Part shown: piece by piece, positions 27,195 through 35,182 of the stretch
Layout: every line of letters begins with the position of its first letter
How positions within the stretch are numbered: the first letter of the stretch is position 1
Assembly: GCA_017414505.1 (NCBI GenBank)
Contig: JAFQLQ010000031.1
Coordinates: forward strand, 176,324 to 240,323
Direction: 5' to 3'
DNA length: 64,000 nucleotides
Source: Clostridia bacterium
Lineage (GTDB): Bacteria > Bacillota > Clostridia > UMGS1840 > HGM11507
Program-made: the position numbers and the translations under genes
Notes under the pieces: model-generated
Databases searched by the model: none
Told to the model about the DNA's origin: nothing
The model's input: the letters and a program-made list of their open reading frames with translations, nothing else

Positions 27195-29015
27195 ATGTGT
27201 GGAATAATTGGATATACAGGAAGCAGAAATGCTGCTGAAATTTTAATAAACGGACTTGAAAAGCTTGAATACAGAGGTTATGATTCTGCAGGGATAGCAG
27301 TATTTGACGGTGACAAATTAAATGTATGTAAGGAAAAAGGCAGACTGGAAAATTTAAAGATTTTGTTAAAAAAGCACCCGGTGAACGGAAATTCAGGTAT
27401 AGGACATACAAGATGGGCAACACACGGTGCTCCAAGTAAAATCAATTCGCATCCTCATACATCAATGAACGGAAAAATTTCTGTTGTGCACAACGGAATA
27501 ATTGAAAATTACCGTGAAATCAAAGTATTCTTAGAGGAAAATGGCTATAAATTCATATCAGATACCGATACCGAGGTTGTACCGAATCTTATCGACTTTT
27601 ACTATGAAGGCGATTTTCTTTGTGCTGTAAAAAAAGCCGTAAAGCAATTAAACGGAAGCTATGCTTTGGGAATAATTTGCAGTGAAAACAAAGACGAATT
27701 AATTGCAGTGAGAAAAGACAGTCCTCTTATTATAGGTATAGGAGAAAATGAAAATTTTATAGCTTCGGATATTCCTGCAATTTTATCTGAAACAAAAAAG
27801 GTGTATTTTTTAAACGACAATGAATTTGCGGTTTTAACAAGTAGTAAAATTACAGTAACCGACTTTGATAATAACATAATCGAAAAAGAAATTCACGAGG
27901 TTTCTTTTTCGGAAACAGACGCACAAAAAGGCGGATATGAACATTTTATGTTAAAAGAAATTCATGAACAGCCAAAAGCCGTTAACGATACATTAAGAGG
28001 CAGACTTAACAGTGACTTAAATTTGCTTCTTGATTTTATTAATAAAGAATTTTTAACGACTGTTAATAAAATTTATATTATAGCCTGCGGAACGGCATAT
28101 CACGCAGGGCTTGTAGGAAAAACTGTAATAGAAAAGCTTGCAAAAATTCCGGTTTTTGCAGAGCTGGCATCCGAATTCAGATATAACAATCCGCTTGTTG
28201 ATAAAAATACCTTGGTTATTGCGGTAAGTCAGTCGGGCGAAACGGCTGATACCCTTGCAGGAGTAAGGCTTGCAAAAACAATGGGGGCTAAAATTTTATC
28301 AATTTCAAACGTAGTGGGAAGTACGCTTACACGTGAATCGGATTACGTTTTTTATACCTATGCCGGACCAGAAATTTCAGTTGCATCAACAAAAGCATAT
28401 ACTACACAGCTTACAGCGCTGTATCTTTTTGCTGTATATTTGGCAGAAACAAAGAATACAGTACTGTCATCAGAGCTTGATATCGTAAAAAAAGATTTAC
28501 TTTCAATGCCAAAGACAATAGAAAACGTATTAAAGCTTGAAGAGAAAATCAAATTAATAAGCAACAAAATTTTTAATGAAAAAGATATGTATTATCTAGG
28601 AAGAGGCTTGGATTATGCTGTTGCAATGGAGGGCTCCTTAAAGCTTAAGGAAATCTCATATATTCACTCCGAAGCATATGCAGGCGGAGAGCTTAAGCAT
28701 GGCCCCATAGCTTTAATTGAAGATAACACAGTAGTTATTGCAATAAGTACAAATAAAAATTTAAGCAGTAAAATGGAAAGCAATATTAAAGAGGTTGCAA
28801 CACGCGGTGCATATACAATTGCTTTTGTTAACGAGGATACAAATTGTATTCATTCTTTATGTGATGAGATTGTTGTTCTTCCGGCAAAATGCACATTACT
28901 TACACCAATAAGTACAGTTGTACCATTGCAGCTTCTTGCGTATTATGTTGCAAAAAATAAAGGATATGACATTGACAAACCGAGAAATTTAGCAAAATCG
29001 GTAACTGTTGAATAA
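27195..29015 (+). CDS. glmS: Glutamine-fructose-6-phosphate aminotransferase GlmS
   Basis: The 606-residue enzyme makes glucosamine-6-phosphate from fructose-6-phosphate and glutamine, the first step of amino-sugar and peptidoglycan precursor synthesis. The catalytic Cys2 opens MCGIIGYTG. GIGHTRWATHG and GNSGIGH lie in the glutaminase half. Two SIS domains follow, with ACGTAYHAGLVGK and SQSGETADTLAG, and the C-terminus ends in DKPRNLAKSVTVE. GAAAGGA gives a 10-base spacing. It is controlled by the ribozyme in its leader and followed closely by glmM. Confidence 0.98.
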   Translation: MCGIIGYTGSRNAAEILINGLEKLEYRGYDSAGIAVFDGDKLNVCKEKGRLENLKILLKKHPVNGNSGIGHTRWATHGAPSKINSHPHTSMNGKISVVHNGIIENYREIKVFLEENGYKFISDTDTEVVPNLIDFYYEGDFLCAVKKAVKQLNGSYALGIICSENKDELIAVRKDSPLIIGIGENENFIASDIPAILSETKKVYFLNDNEFAVLTSSKITVTDFDNNIIEKEIHEVSFSETDAQKGGYEHFMLKEIHEQPKAVNDTLRGRLNSDLNLLLDFINKEFLTTVNKIYIIACGTAYHAGLVGKTVIEKLAKIPVFAELASEFRYNNPLVDKNTLVIAVSQSGETADTLAGVRLAKTMGAKILSISNVVGSTLTRESDYVFYTYAGPEISVASTKAYTTQLTALYLFAVYLAETKNTVLSSELDIVKKDLLSMPKTIENVLKLEEKIKLISNKIFNEKDMYYLGRGLDYAVAMEGSLKLKEISYIHSEAYAGGELKHGPIALIEDNTVVIAISTNKNLSSKMESNIKEVATRGAYTIAFVNEDTNCIHSLCDEIVVLPAKCTLLTPISTVVPLQLLAYYVAKNKGYDIDKPRNLAKSVTVE

Positions 29016-29025
29016 GGAGGATAAT

Positions 29026-30375
29026 ATGGGTAAATTATTTGGAACAGACGGAGTTCGCGGAATTGCAAATGAAGAATTAACCTGTGAGCTTGCGTTTAAA
29101 ATTGGTAAATGTTCAGCATACGTGCTGACAGGCGAAACAAAGCATAAACCGAAAATACTTATCGGAAAAGATACAAGAATTTCAGGAGATATGTTAGAGG
29201 CGGCTTTAACCGCAGGACTTTGTTCGGTGGGCGCTCAGGTGGTTTCACTTGGTGTAATCCCAACACCTGCAGTAGCATATTTAACCAGAAAATATAATGC
29301 CGATGCAGGTATTGTTATTTCAGCTTCGCATAATTCTGCCGAATATAACGGTATAAAAATTTTCAATGCCAACGGTTATAAATTAAATGACGATATTGAA
29401 GAAAAAATTGAAAACCTTATTCTTGAAGACGATTCCGAAATAAAAATGCCAACAGGTGATGATGTTGGTACAGTAACAAAATGTGAAACTGCAGTAGCAG
29501 ATTATGTAAAATTTGCCGAAAAAACTATAGACTGCGATTTATCGGGTATGAAAATTGCTCTTGACTGTGCAAACGGTGCATCCTGCGAAACAGCAACGAG
29601 AGTTGTTGTAGAGCTGGGCGCAGAGCCTTATGCAATTGCAAATCATCCGAACGGAACAAATATTAATCTTAACTGCGGCTCAACCCACACAGAAAAATTC
29701 AGCGAATATGTAAAAAATATAAACGTGGATATTGGTCTCAGCTTTGACGGGGATGCCGACAGACTTCTTGTAATAGACGAACTGGGAAATCTCATCGACG
29801 GCGATAAAATTATGCTTATCTGCGCTGAATACTTAAAGGAAAACGGCCTTTTAAACAAGGATACCCTTGTTACAACCGTTATGACTAATTTAGGGCTTAT
29901 TCTTGCAGCAAAGGAAAAAGGTATAAATATTGTTCAAACTAAGGTTGGAGACAGATATGTTCTTGAAGAAATGTTAAAAAGCGGTTATTCACTTGGGGGA
30001 GAGCAGTCCGGGCATATAATTTTTCTTGACCATAATACCACCGGTGACGGACTTGTTTCTGCGTTGCAGTTAATGAGTATTGTTAAGAAAACAGGCAAAA
30101 AACTTTCCGAGCTGGCTAATGTTTTTCAAACTCTTCCGCAGGCAACAGTTAATGCAAAGGTTAACAATGCCAAGAAAAACGATTATGTAAAAGATGCAAT
30201 GATAATGTCTGAAATTAAAAATCTTGAGGAAGAATTTAAAGAAACCGGAAGAGTTCTTATAAGACCGTCGGGTACGGAACCGTTTGTTCGTGTAATGATA
30301 GAGGGCCCAACTCAGGCGATTGTGGAACAGAAAGCAAATTATCTTGCAAAGCTTATAGAAGCAAGATTAGGATAG
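29026..30375 (+). CDS. glmM: Phosphoglucosamine mutase GlmM
   Basis: The start is ATG 29026 with AAGGAGG 5 bases upstream; a TTG 18 bases earlier overlaps glmS and has no such site. The 449-residue enzyme turns GlcN6P into GlcN1P. The phosphoserine loop is SASHNSAEYNGIK, the Mg-binding loop DGDADRLL, the sugar-binding loop GGEQSGHII, and the phosphate-binding loop RPSGTEPFVRVM. All are intact and the length is standard. It lies between glmS and the acetyltransferase and acts on the product of the first. Confidence 0.97.
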   Translation: MGKLFGTDGVRGIANEELTCELAFKIGKCSAYVLTGETKHKPKILIGKDTRISGDMLEAALTAGLCSVGAQVVSLGVIPTPAVAYLTRKYNADAGIVISASHNSAEYNGIKIFNANGYKLNDDIEEKIENLILEDDSEIKMPTGDDVGTVTKCETAVADYVKFAEKTIDCDLSGMKIALDCANGASCETATRVVVELGAEPYAIANHPNGTNINLNCGSTHTEKFSEYVKNINVDIGLSFDGDADRLLVIDELGNLIDGDKIMLICAEYLKENGLLNKDTLVTTVMTNLGLILAAKEKGINIVQTKVGDRYVLEEMLKSGYSLGGEQSGHIIFLDHNTTGDGLVSALQLMSIVKKTGKKLSELANVFQTLPQATVNAKVNNAKKNDYVKDAMIMSEIKNLEEEFKETGRVLIRPSGTEPFVRVMIEGPTQAIVEQKANYLAKLIEARLG

Positions 30376-30384
30376 GAGAACGTT

Positions 30385-31023
30385 ATGAATAAATTGGAAA
30401 AATATATTGAAAACGGCGTTGTTTTCATTGATAAAAACAGTGTATGGATTGAAGAATCTGTGCAGATAGGAAAAGGTACGGTTATCGAACCTAACGTTTA
30501 TTTAAAAGGAAATACGGTTGTAGGCGAAAATGTAACAATCGGTTTTTGCAGTGAAATAATTAACTCAGAAATTGGTGATAATGTTAATATCAGGCACTCC
30601 GTTGTTACAGACAGTAAAATAGGAGAGGGAACAAATATAGGACCCTTTGCTTATATAAGACCAAACTGTAATGTGGGTAAGAATGTAAAAATCGGAGATT
30701 TTGTAGAAATTAAAAACTCCAATATCGACGATGGAACAAAGCTGGCACATCTTACTTATGTAGGCGATGCCGATGTAGGTAAAAACATTAATTTTGGTTG
30801 CGGTACCGTTGTTGTTAATTATGACGGACGGCGTAAATACAGAACTGTTATAGAGGATAATGCTTTTATAGGCTGTAATACCAACCTTGTTTCACCTGTT
30901 AAAGTGGGCAAAAATGCTTTTACAGCCGCAGGTTCAACAATCACCGAAGACGTACCTGAAAACAGTCTTGCAATTGCAAGAGAAAGACAGGTAAATAAAA
31001 AAGACTGGGTGCTTAAACGATAA
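30385..31023 (+). CDS. Stand-alone GlmU-type left-handed beta-helix acetyltransferase
   Basis: The 212-residue protein is built almost entirely of hexapeptide repeats (VIGKGTV, VGENVTIG, IGDNVNI...) and corresponds only to the C-terminal half of GlmU; the N-terminal uridylyltransferase (GxGTRM motif) is absent. The catalytic region is conserved: His122 and Tyr125 in LAHLTYVGDADVG, then INFGCGTVVVNYDG, and the end AAGSTITEDVPENSLAIARERQVNK. It should acetylate GlcN1P, the product of GlmM, giving GlcNAc1P. The 9-base gap after glmM and GGAGAA ribosome binding site support one operon glmS-glmM-this. The UDP-GlcNAc pyrophosphorylase must be encoded elsewhere. Confidence 0.85.
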   Translation: MNKLEKYIENGVVFIDKNSVWIEESVQIGKGTVIEPNVYLKGNTVVGENVTIGFCSEIINSEIGDNVNIRHSVVTDSKIGEGTNIGPFAYIRPNCNVGKNVKIGDFVEIKNSNIDDGTKLAHLTYVGDADVGKNINFGCGTVVVNYDGRRKYRTVIEDNAFIGCNTNLVSPVKVGKNAFTAAGSTITEDVPENSLAIARERQVNKKDWVLKR

Positions 31024-31033
31024 TTAAATAGAT

Positions 31034-31093
31034 AAAAAATCCCAAAATATATAATGAATTCTTATGTAAGAATCTTTATTTTGGGATTTTTTT
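31034..31093 (+). terminator. Intrinsic terminator of the glmS operon
   Basis: A 16-bp stem AAAAAATCCCAAAATA / TATTTTGGGATTTTTT encloses a smaller hairpin (GAATTCTT / AAGAATC), then a T-run. It may also serve the facing gene at 31119. Confidence 0.85.
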
Positions 31094-31118
31094 ATTCATA
31101 TATTTTGAAATATATATA

Positions 31119-31574
31119 TTATACTATAGTTTTTAATTCATATATTATTTTATTGCTAGTATTGCTGAACATTTCTTGCCATTTAGTATATTTTTTTCGA
31201 TATTTTTTTCGATAATGTAAAAATAACATGATTCCGGGAATTGCACATATAGGGAGCGTAAAAAAGCCTAACATAATAGATAAAATCATTTGCCATTGTG
31301 GTAAAATTGGCATTAAATTCAAAGCATGGTGATATTGTTTTTCTAGTTCAACAATACGAGAATAATTTTTTCTGTTTGTATTACGCTGAAAAACTAATTT
31401 AACATAGTTTTCTCTTGTTGTAACACTATAAATTGTATCATTTCTTCTTTCTAAATGAGATTCGGCAGAGTTAATCTCTTGGCTTGATGCTAAATTCCAA
31501 CAAAACAAACTCATAATATTAATTGTTTGTTGCTCGTCTTTGGGATCTACCTTCCTTGTAACTGTTTCAATCAT
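31119..31574 (-). CDS. Small membrane protein of unknown function, divergent from an XRE regulator
   Basis: The 151-residue protein is mostly hydrophilic for 90 residues and then has a hydrophobic hairpin (about 93-122; MILSIMLGFFTLPICAIPGIMLFL) followed by a basic stretch HYRKKYRKKYTKW, so it is probably membrane-inserted. No known family is recognised. The minus-strand ribosome binding site AAGGAGAG and a TTGACA-N18-TATAAT promoter make it a real gene. Two inverted repeats in the shared intergenic region suggest control by the neighbouring XRE protein. Confidence 0.6.
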   Translation of the reverse strand: MIETVTRKVDPKDEQQTINIMSLFCWNLASSQEINSAESHLERRNDTIYSVTTRENYVKLVFQRNTNRKNYSRIVELEKQYHHALNLMPILPQWQMILSIMLGFFTLPICAIPGIMLFLHYRKKYRKKYTKWQEMFSNTSNKIIYELKTIV

Positions 31575-31601
31575 TTATATCTCTCCTTAAAGTTTTTTTA
31601 C

Positions 31602-31631
31602 ATTATAACACCACACGGTGCTTTTTGTCAA
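31602..31631 (-). promoter_or_regulatory. Promoter of the small membrane protein gene
   Basis: Minus strand: TTGACA (31631-31626), 18 bases, TATAAT (31607-31602). Both operator palindromes touch or lie within it. Confidence 0.75.
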
Positions 31632-31645
31632 CACCAAATGGTGTT
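31607..31645. promoter_or_regulatory. Twin palindromic operators between divergent promoters
   Basis: AACACC-ACAC-GGTGCT (31607-31622) and AACACC-AAAT-GGTGTT (31630-31645) are two copies of one inverted repeat with centres 23 bp apart. They cover the promoter elements of both divergent genes. The adjacent XRE protein is the obvious candidate binder, making this a likely autoregulated switch. Confidence 0.65.
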
Positions 31646-31654
31646 ATTTTATAT
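31625..31654 (+). promoter_or_regulatory. Promoter of the XRE gene
   Basis: TTGTCA (31625-31630), 18 bases, TTATAT (31649-31654); a TATAAT at 31652 would give a spacing of 21. The second operator fills the spacer. Confidence 0.5.
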
Positions 31655-31692
31655 AATATTTTCATATAATAATCAGTAAGGGAGATATGAAA

Positions 31693-31890
31693 ATGAATAT
31701 TTATAGGAGAGTGCGTGATTTAAGAGAAGATAATGATAAAACACAAAAAGAAATTGCTGATGTGCTTAATATGCAGCTAACTGTATATCGCCGCTATGAA
31801 AGCGGAGAACGTGAGTTGCCTTTATGGGCGGCGATTAAGTTGGCTAACTATTATAATGTTACACTTGATTATCTTGTTGAAAGAAAATAA
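31693..31890 (+). CDS. XRE-family (Cro/CI-type) DNA-binding protein
   Basis: The 65-residue protein is a single HTH_3 domain: RVRDLREDNDKTQKEIADVL, recognition-helix region NMQLTVYRRYESGERELP and the closing WAAIKLANYYNVTLDYLV. I use ATG 31693 because GGGAG lies 8 bases upstream; an ATG 6 bases earlier has almost no spacing. Such small repressors usually control their own promoter and a divergent neighbour, matching the twin operators upstream. Confidence 0.88.
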   Translation: MNIYRRVRDLREDNDKTQKEIADVLNMQLTVYRRYESGERELPLWAAIKLANYYNVTLDYLVERK

Positions 31891-31981
31891 ATAAGGTTAA
31901 ATTATACTGTAGAAAACTCGGTTTTACACTTAAAAGTCACACACTTGGGAAAGGTCTTACTAAGTGCTGGCGATGGGAGTC
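31891..31981. other. Short segment without a gene, composition unlike surroundings
   Basis: No ORF, RNA gene or promoter is recognised. A locally GC-richer stretch (about 31940-31980, containing GTGCTGGCGATGGGAG) stands out in this AT-rich DNA. It could be a remnant of an inserted element; no repeat or attachment copy was found elsewhere by eye. Confidence 0.25.
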
Positions 31982-32026
31982 AAAATTAAAACCACCGTGA
32001 AAATAAATCACGGTGGTTTTAATTTT
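31982..32026. terminator. Bidirectional terminator, 19-bp perfect stem
   Basis: AAAATTAAAACCACCGTGA and its exact reverse complement flank the loop AAATAAA. It serves both the XRE transcript and the facing DeoR gene, which ends at 32028. Confidence 0.9.
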
Positions 32027-32027
32027 A

Positions 32028-32780
32028 TCAGTATAAAAACTTAACATTGGAAAATTTTTCCATAAGTGTTTCGGGTAATTTTTTATCACTTATAACATAA
32101 TCAATTTCGCTCATATCGCATTGTCTGAAAAGCGAGTGTGTTCCCATTTTATTTGCGGTGCAAAGATATACCTTGTTTTCGGCATTTTTTATCATAAGAG
32201 AACGTATTTTCGTCTGAGCCTCGTAGCAATCTGTTATTATTCCGTCTGCGGAAAATCTTTGTGTAGAAAAAAATGCCCAGTCGGTGTGCATAGATTTTAT
32301 CATATCTTCCGCAAAGGGCCCCGTTAAAACCGACGGTTTTTCCGACATATAGCCACCTGTACAGTAAACCTTGACATTAGTTTCTCCAAGCTGTGAAGCG
32401 ACTTTCAGATTATTTGTTATAACAGTAAGATTTTCAAAATGATGAAGATAATCCGTAAGGTACATAGTTGTGGAGGAAGCATCCATAAAAATTGTATCGC
32501 CCTCCTTTAAAAGTTCGGAAGCAATTTTTACAACAAGATGTTTTTCCTTTTTCTTTTCCTGTTCACGCAGTAAAAACGGGGGAGAAGCATTGTTTTCGAG
32601 AATCAGAGTTGCCCCTCCGTAGCTTCTTTTTACTATTCCGGAATTTTCAAGTACAGTAAGGTCTCTCCTTATACTTGACGGACTTGTATGTATGGTATTT
32701 GCAAGATATTCTACTGTAGCATATCCGTATTGATGCAAAATATTTAATATTTCGTTTAATCTTTCCTCTTTAAATAACAT
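32028..32780 (-). CDS. DeoR-family (GlpR-like) transcriptional regulator
   Basis: I start at MLFKEERLNEIL (32780), the canonical DeoR beginning; the frame stays open much further, but upstream ATGs lie at or before the predicted transcription start. The 250-residue product has an N-terminal winged helix (IHTSPSSIRRDLTVLENSGIVKRSYGGA) and a C-terminal sugar-phosphate-sensing domain (DTIFMDASSTTMYLTDYL, VITNNLKVA, CTGGYMSEKPSVLTGP). DeoR proteins respond to phosphorylated sugars or glycerol-3-phosphate. It is divergent from the HAD phosphatase and the GlpA/GlpB-like genes, so it is most likely their repressor. Confidence 0.88.
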   Translation of the reverse strand: MLFKEERLNEILNILHQYGYATVEYLANTIHTSPSSIRRDLTVLENSGIVKRSYGGATLILENNASPPFLLREQEKKKEKHLVVKIASELLKEGDTIFMDASSTTMYLTDYLHHFENLTVITNNLKVASQLGETNVKVYCTGGYMSEKPSVLTGPFAEDMIKSMHTDWAFFSTQRFSADGIITDCYEAQTKIRSLMIKNAENKVYLCTANKMGTHSLFRQCDMSEIDYVISDKKLPETLMEKFSNVKFLY

Positions 32781-32794
32781 TTTTCTCTCATTTC

Positions 32795-32873
32795 TGCTCA
32801 TTTTAGAGCTTTTTGTTGGTTTGCTTTGCTCATATTGGAATTTTTTTCGCAACTGTTGAATTTTGTTGCTCAT
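32795..32873. promoter_or_regulatory. Three TGCTCAT repeats in the deoR leader
   Basis: TGCTCAT occurs at 32795-32801, 32827-32833 and 32867-32873, the last beside the predicted start of transcription. They may be half-sites for the DeoR regulator. A separate palindrome ATTCATGAAT sits at 32891-32900 within the promoter spacer. Binding is unproven. Confidence 0.35.
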
Positions 32874-32879
32874 TGTTAT

Positions 32880-32908
32880 ATTATAATAGTATTCATGAAT
32901 ATTGTCAA
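32880..32908 (-). promoter_or_regulatory. Consensus promoter of the deoR gene
   Basis: Minus strand: TTGACA (32908-32903), 17 bases, TATAAT (32885-32880). A plus-strand TATAAT at 32882-32887 overlaps it and may be the -10 of the divergent operon, though I see no good -35. Confidence 0.8.
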
Positions 32909-32931
32909 TATCAAGAAAGGTAATTAATTGT

Positions 32932-33741
32932 ATGAAAAAAGAAAATCTTAAGAATAAACGTTTATTTTTATTTGACATGGACGGAACAATATATCTTGAT
33001 AATGAGCTATTTGACGGCACGTTGGAGCTTCTTGACCATATTAGGAAAATCGGCGGAAGATATATGTTTTTAACCAACAATTCTTCAAAGGACTGCACAG
33101 CCTATATAGAAAAACTTCATTCCTTTGGTATAAAATCCGTAAAAGACGACTTTTTTACTTCTGTTGATACTGCAGTTTTGTTTTTAAACGAGAAATGCAG
33201 AGGTAAAAAAATTTATGTGTTCGGAACAAAAAGCTTTAAAAGACAACTTGAAGAAGAAGGCGATTTTGAAATAACAGATGTTCTTTCTGATGATATAGAA
33301 GTATTGATTATAGGTAACGATACTGAGCTGACCTTTCAGAAACTGGAGGATGCCTGCATTTTGTTAAACCGCGGAGTTGAATATTATGCAACGAATCCTG
33401 ACTGGGTTTGTCCTACCTGGTACGGTTCTGTTCCGGATTGCGGAAGCTTTTGCGAAATGCTTTTCAGAGCCACAGGAAGAAATCCTAAATTTTTAGGTAA
33501 GCCTCATCCCGAAATTGTATATGCAGCAATTGAAAAATCGGGATATTCCAAGGAGGATAGCGTTCTTATCGGTGACCGTTTGTATACTGATATTGCGGCA
33601 GGGGTTAACGCAGTAATAGATACAATTTTTGTTTTAAGCGGCGAAGGCACAATGAAAGACTTAGAAGAAAGCGAAGCAAAGCCTGCGTATGTAATGCAGG
33701 ATGTAAAGAAAATTTACGAAACCATCAGGGAGGGAAATTAA
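32932..33741 (+). CDS. HAD-IIA family phosphatase (NagD/AraL/GPP-like)
   Basis: The start is ATG 32932 with AGAAAGG upstream; an earlier in-frame TTG at 32902 falls inside the divergent promoter. The 269-residue enzyme has HAD motif I LFDMDGTIYLDNELFDG, motif II LTNNSS, the type IIA cap, motif III Lys in FLGKPHPEI and motif IV VLIGDRLYTDIAAG. Members dephosphorylate small phosphates such as phosphoglycolate, glycerol-3-phosphate, nucleotides or sugar phosphates. Position ahead of GlpA/GlpB-like oxidoreductases suggests glycerol-3-phosphate or a side product, by inference only. Confidence 0.9.
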   Translation: MKKENLKNKRLFLFDMDGTIYLDNELFDGTLELLDHIRKIGGRYMFLTNNSSKDCTAYIEKLHSFGIKSVKDDFFTSVDTAVLFLNEKCRGKKIYVFGTKSFKRQLEEEGDFEITDVLSDDIEVLIIGNDTELTFQKLEDACILLNRGVEYYATNPDWVCPTWYGSVPDCGSFCEMLFRATGRNPKFLGKPHPEIVYAAIEKSGYSKEDSVLIGDRLYTDIAAGVNAVIDTIFVLSGEGTMKDLEESEAKPAYVMQDVKKIYETIREGN

Positions 33742-33742
33742 A

Positions 33743-35164
33743 ATGTATGATGTAGCAGTCATAGGTGGCGGTGTTACTGGCGGAATGATTGCCAGAAAAC
33801 TGTCGGAATACAATTTAAAAACCGTAATTCTTGAAAAAGAAAATGATGTAGTAATGGGCGCAACCAAAGCGAACAGTGCAATAGTTCACGCCGGATTTGA
33901 TGCAAAAGAAGGCTCGTTAAAAGCAAAGCTTAACGTAAAAGGCTCAGAAATGATGGAACAGGTTGCATCTGAGCTTGGTGTAAAATATAAAAGAAACGGT
34001 TCACTTGTTATCGGTTACAACGATGAGGATGTAAAAACCTTAAATGAGCTTTTTGAAAGAGGAACAAAAAACGGAGTAAGAGATTTGAAACTTCTTACCG
34101 CCTCCGAAGTAAAAGAAATTGAACCTGCAATTTCCGATACAGTTGTTGCGGCACTTTATGCACCAACCGGAGCAATAATATGCCCATACGAGCTTGCTAT
34201 TGCGGCAATCGGAAACGCAATGGATAACGGAGTTTCCTTAAAACGTAATTTTGAAGTTAAGTCTATAGAAGAAAAAGATTTTCATTACGAAATAAAATCC
34301 GAAACCGAAACAGTAGAAGCCGAATATGTCGTAAATGCGGCAGGTCTTTATGCGGATGAAATTGCAAAAATGGCAGGAAAAGGCGATTTTAAAATTCATC
34401 CCAGAAGAGGCGAATATATGCTTCTTGATAAGGAATGCGGAAGCCTTGTTTCACATACTGTATTTGTAACTCCTTCCAAGCTTGGAAAGGGAATTTTAGT
34501 TTCTCCTACGGTAGACGGAAATCTTCTTTTAGGGCCTACTGCTGTTGAAATGACAGATAAAGAGGATAAACAAACTCATTCGGAGGGCTTTAAAAGTATA
34601 ACCGAACAGGCAAAAAATATGGTAGAAAATATTCCTTTTAATAAGGTTATAACTTCATTCTGCGGACTTCGTTCCGTAGGTGATACAGGCGATTTTATAA
34701 TTGAAGAAAAAAATAATTTTGTTAATGTTGCAGGAATTGAATCTCCGGGCTTATCTGCATCTCCTGCCATTGCTGAATACGTTTTCGATTTGCTGAAGGA
34801 AGCGGGCTTAAGCTGTAAAAAGAACGAAAATTATAATCCTTATCGTAAACCGGCTCACGCCTTTCGTGAAATGAGTTTGGAAGAGAAAAACGAGTATATT
34901 AAGAAAAATCCCAAATACGGAAGAATCATCTGCAGATGCGAAACCGTAACAGAGGGCGAAATATTAGAAGCAATCCGCTCAAATCCCGGTGCAACCGATG
35001 TTGACGGAGTAAAACGCAGAACAAGAAGCGGAATGGGCAGATGTCAGGGCGGATTCTGTTCTACATATGTTGTTGAGTTGCTTTCTGAGGAATTGGGAAT
35101 TTCCTATCTTGATGTAACAAAATCAGGCGGAAAATCCTATCTTAATGTTGAAAAAATAAAATAG
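33743..35164 (+). CDS. GlpA-like FAD-dependent oxidoreductase with [2Fe-2S] domain
   Basis: The 473-residue protein starts with a dinucleotide-binding motif VAVIGGGVTGGMIARKLSEY and carries the DAO fold (TKANSAIVHAGFDAKEGSL, CGLRSVGDTGDFIIE). The C-terminal about 90 residues form a BFD-like [2Fe-2S] domain with Cys pairs in IICRCETVTEGEI and GMGRCQGGFCS. This is the clostridial anaerobic glycerol-3-phosphate dehydrogenase type, oxidising G3P to dihydroxyacetone phosphate; related L-2-hydroxyglutarate-type oxidases look alike. It lies 1 base after the phosphatase and just before GlpB-like and DUF1667 partners, which fixes its complex. Confidence 0.87.
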   Translation: MYDVAVIGGGVTGGMIARKLSEYNLKTVILEKENDVVMGATKANSAIVHAGFDAKEGSLKAKLNVKGSEMMEQVASELGVKYKRNGSLVIGYNDEDVKTLNELFERGTKNGVRDLKLLTASEVKEIEPAISDTVVAALYAPTGAIICPYELAIAAIGNAMDNGVSLKRNFEVKSIEEKDFHYEIKSETETVEAEYVVNAAGLYADEIAKMAGKGDFKIHPRRGEYMLLDKECGSLVSHTVFVTPSKLGKGILVSPTVDGNLLLGPTAVEMTDKEDKQTHSEGFKSITEQAKNMVENIPFNKVITSFCGLRSVGDTGDFIIEEKNNFVNVAGIESPGLSASPAIAEYVFDLLKEAGLSCKKNENYNPYRKPAHAFREMSLEEKNEYIKKNPKYGRIICRCETVTEGEILEAIRSNPGATDVDGVKRRTRSGMGRCQGGFCSTYVVELLSEELGISYLDVTKSGGKSYLNVEKIK

Positions 35165-35182
35165 AAACCGGGAGGAATTAAA

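Noticed and set aside
31119..31890. Classical toxin-antitoxin pair
   Set aside because: The genes are divergent, not an overlapping operon, and the membrane protein is larger than usual type I toxins; no toxin family recognised.
32781..33098. N-terminal extension of the DeoR protein
   Set aside because: It would cross the promoter and the divergent phosphatase gene; the family normally begins at MLxKEER.
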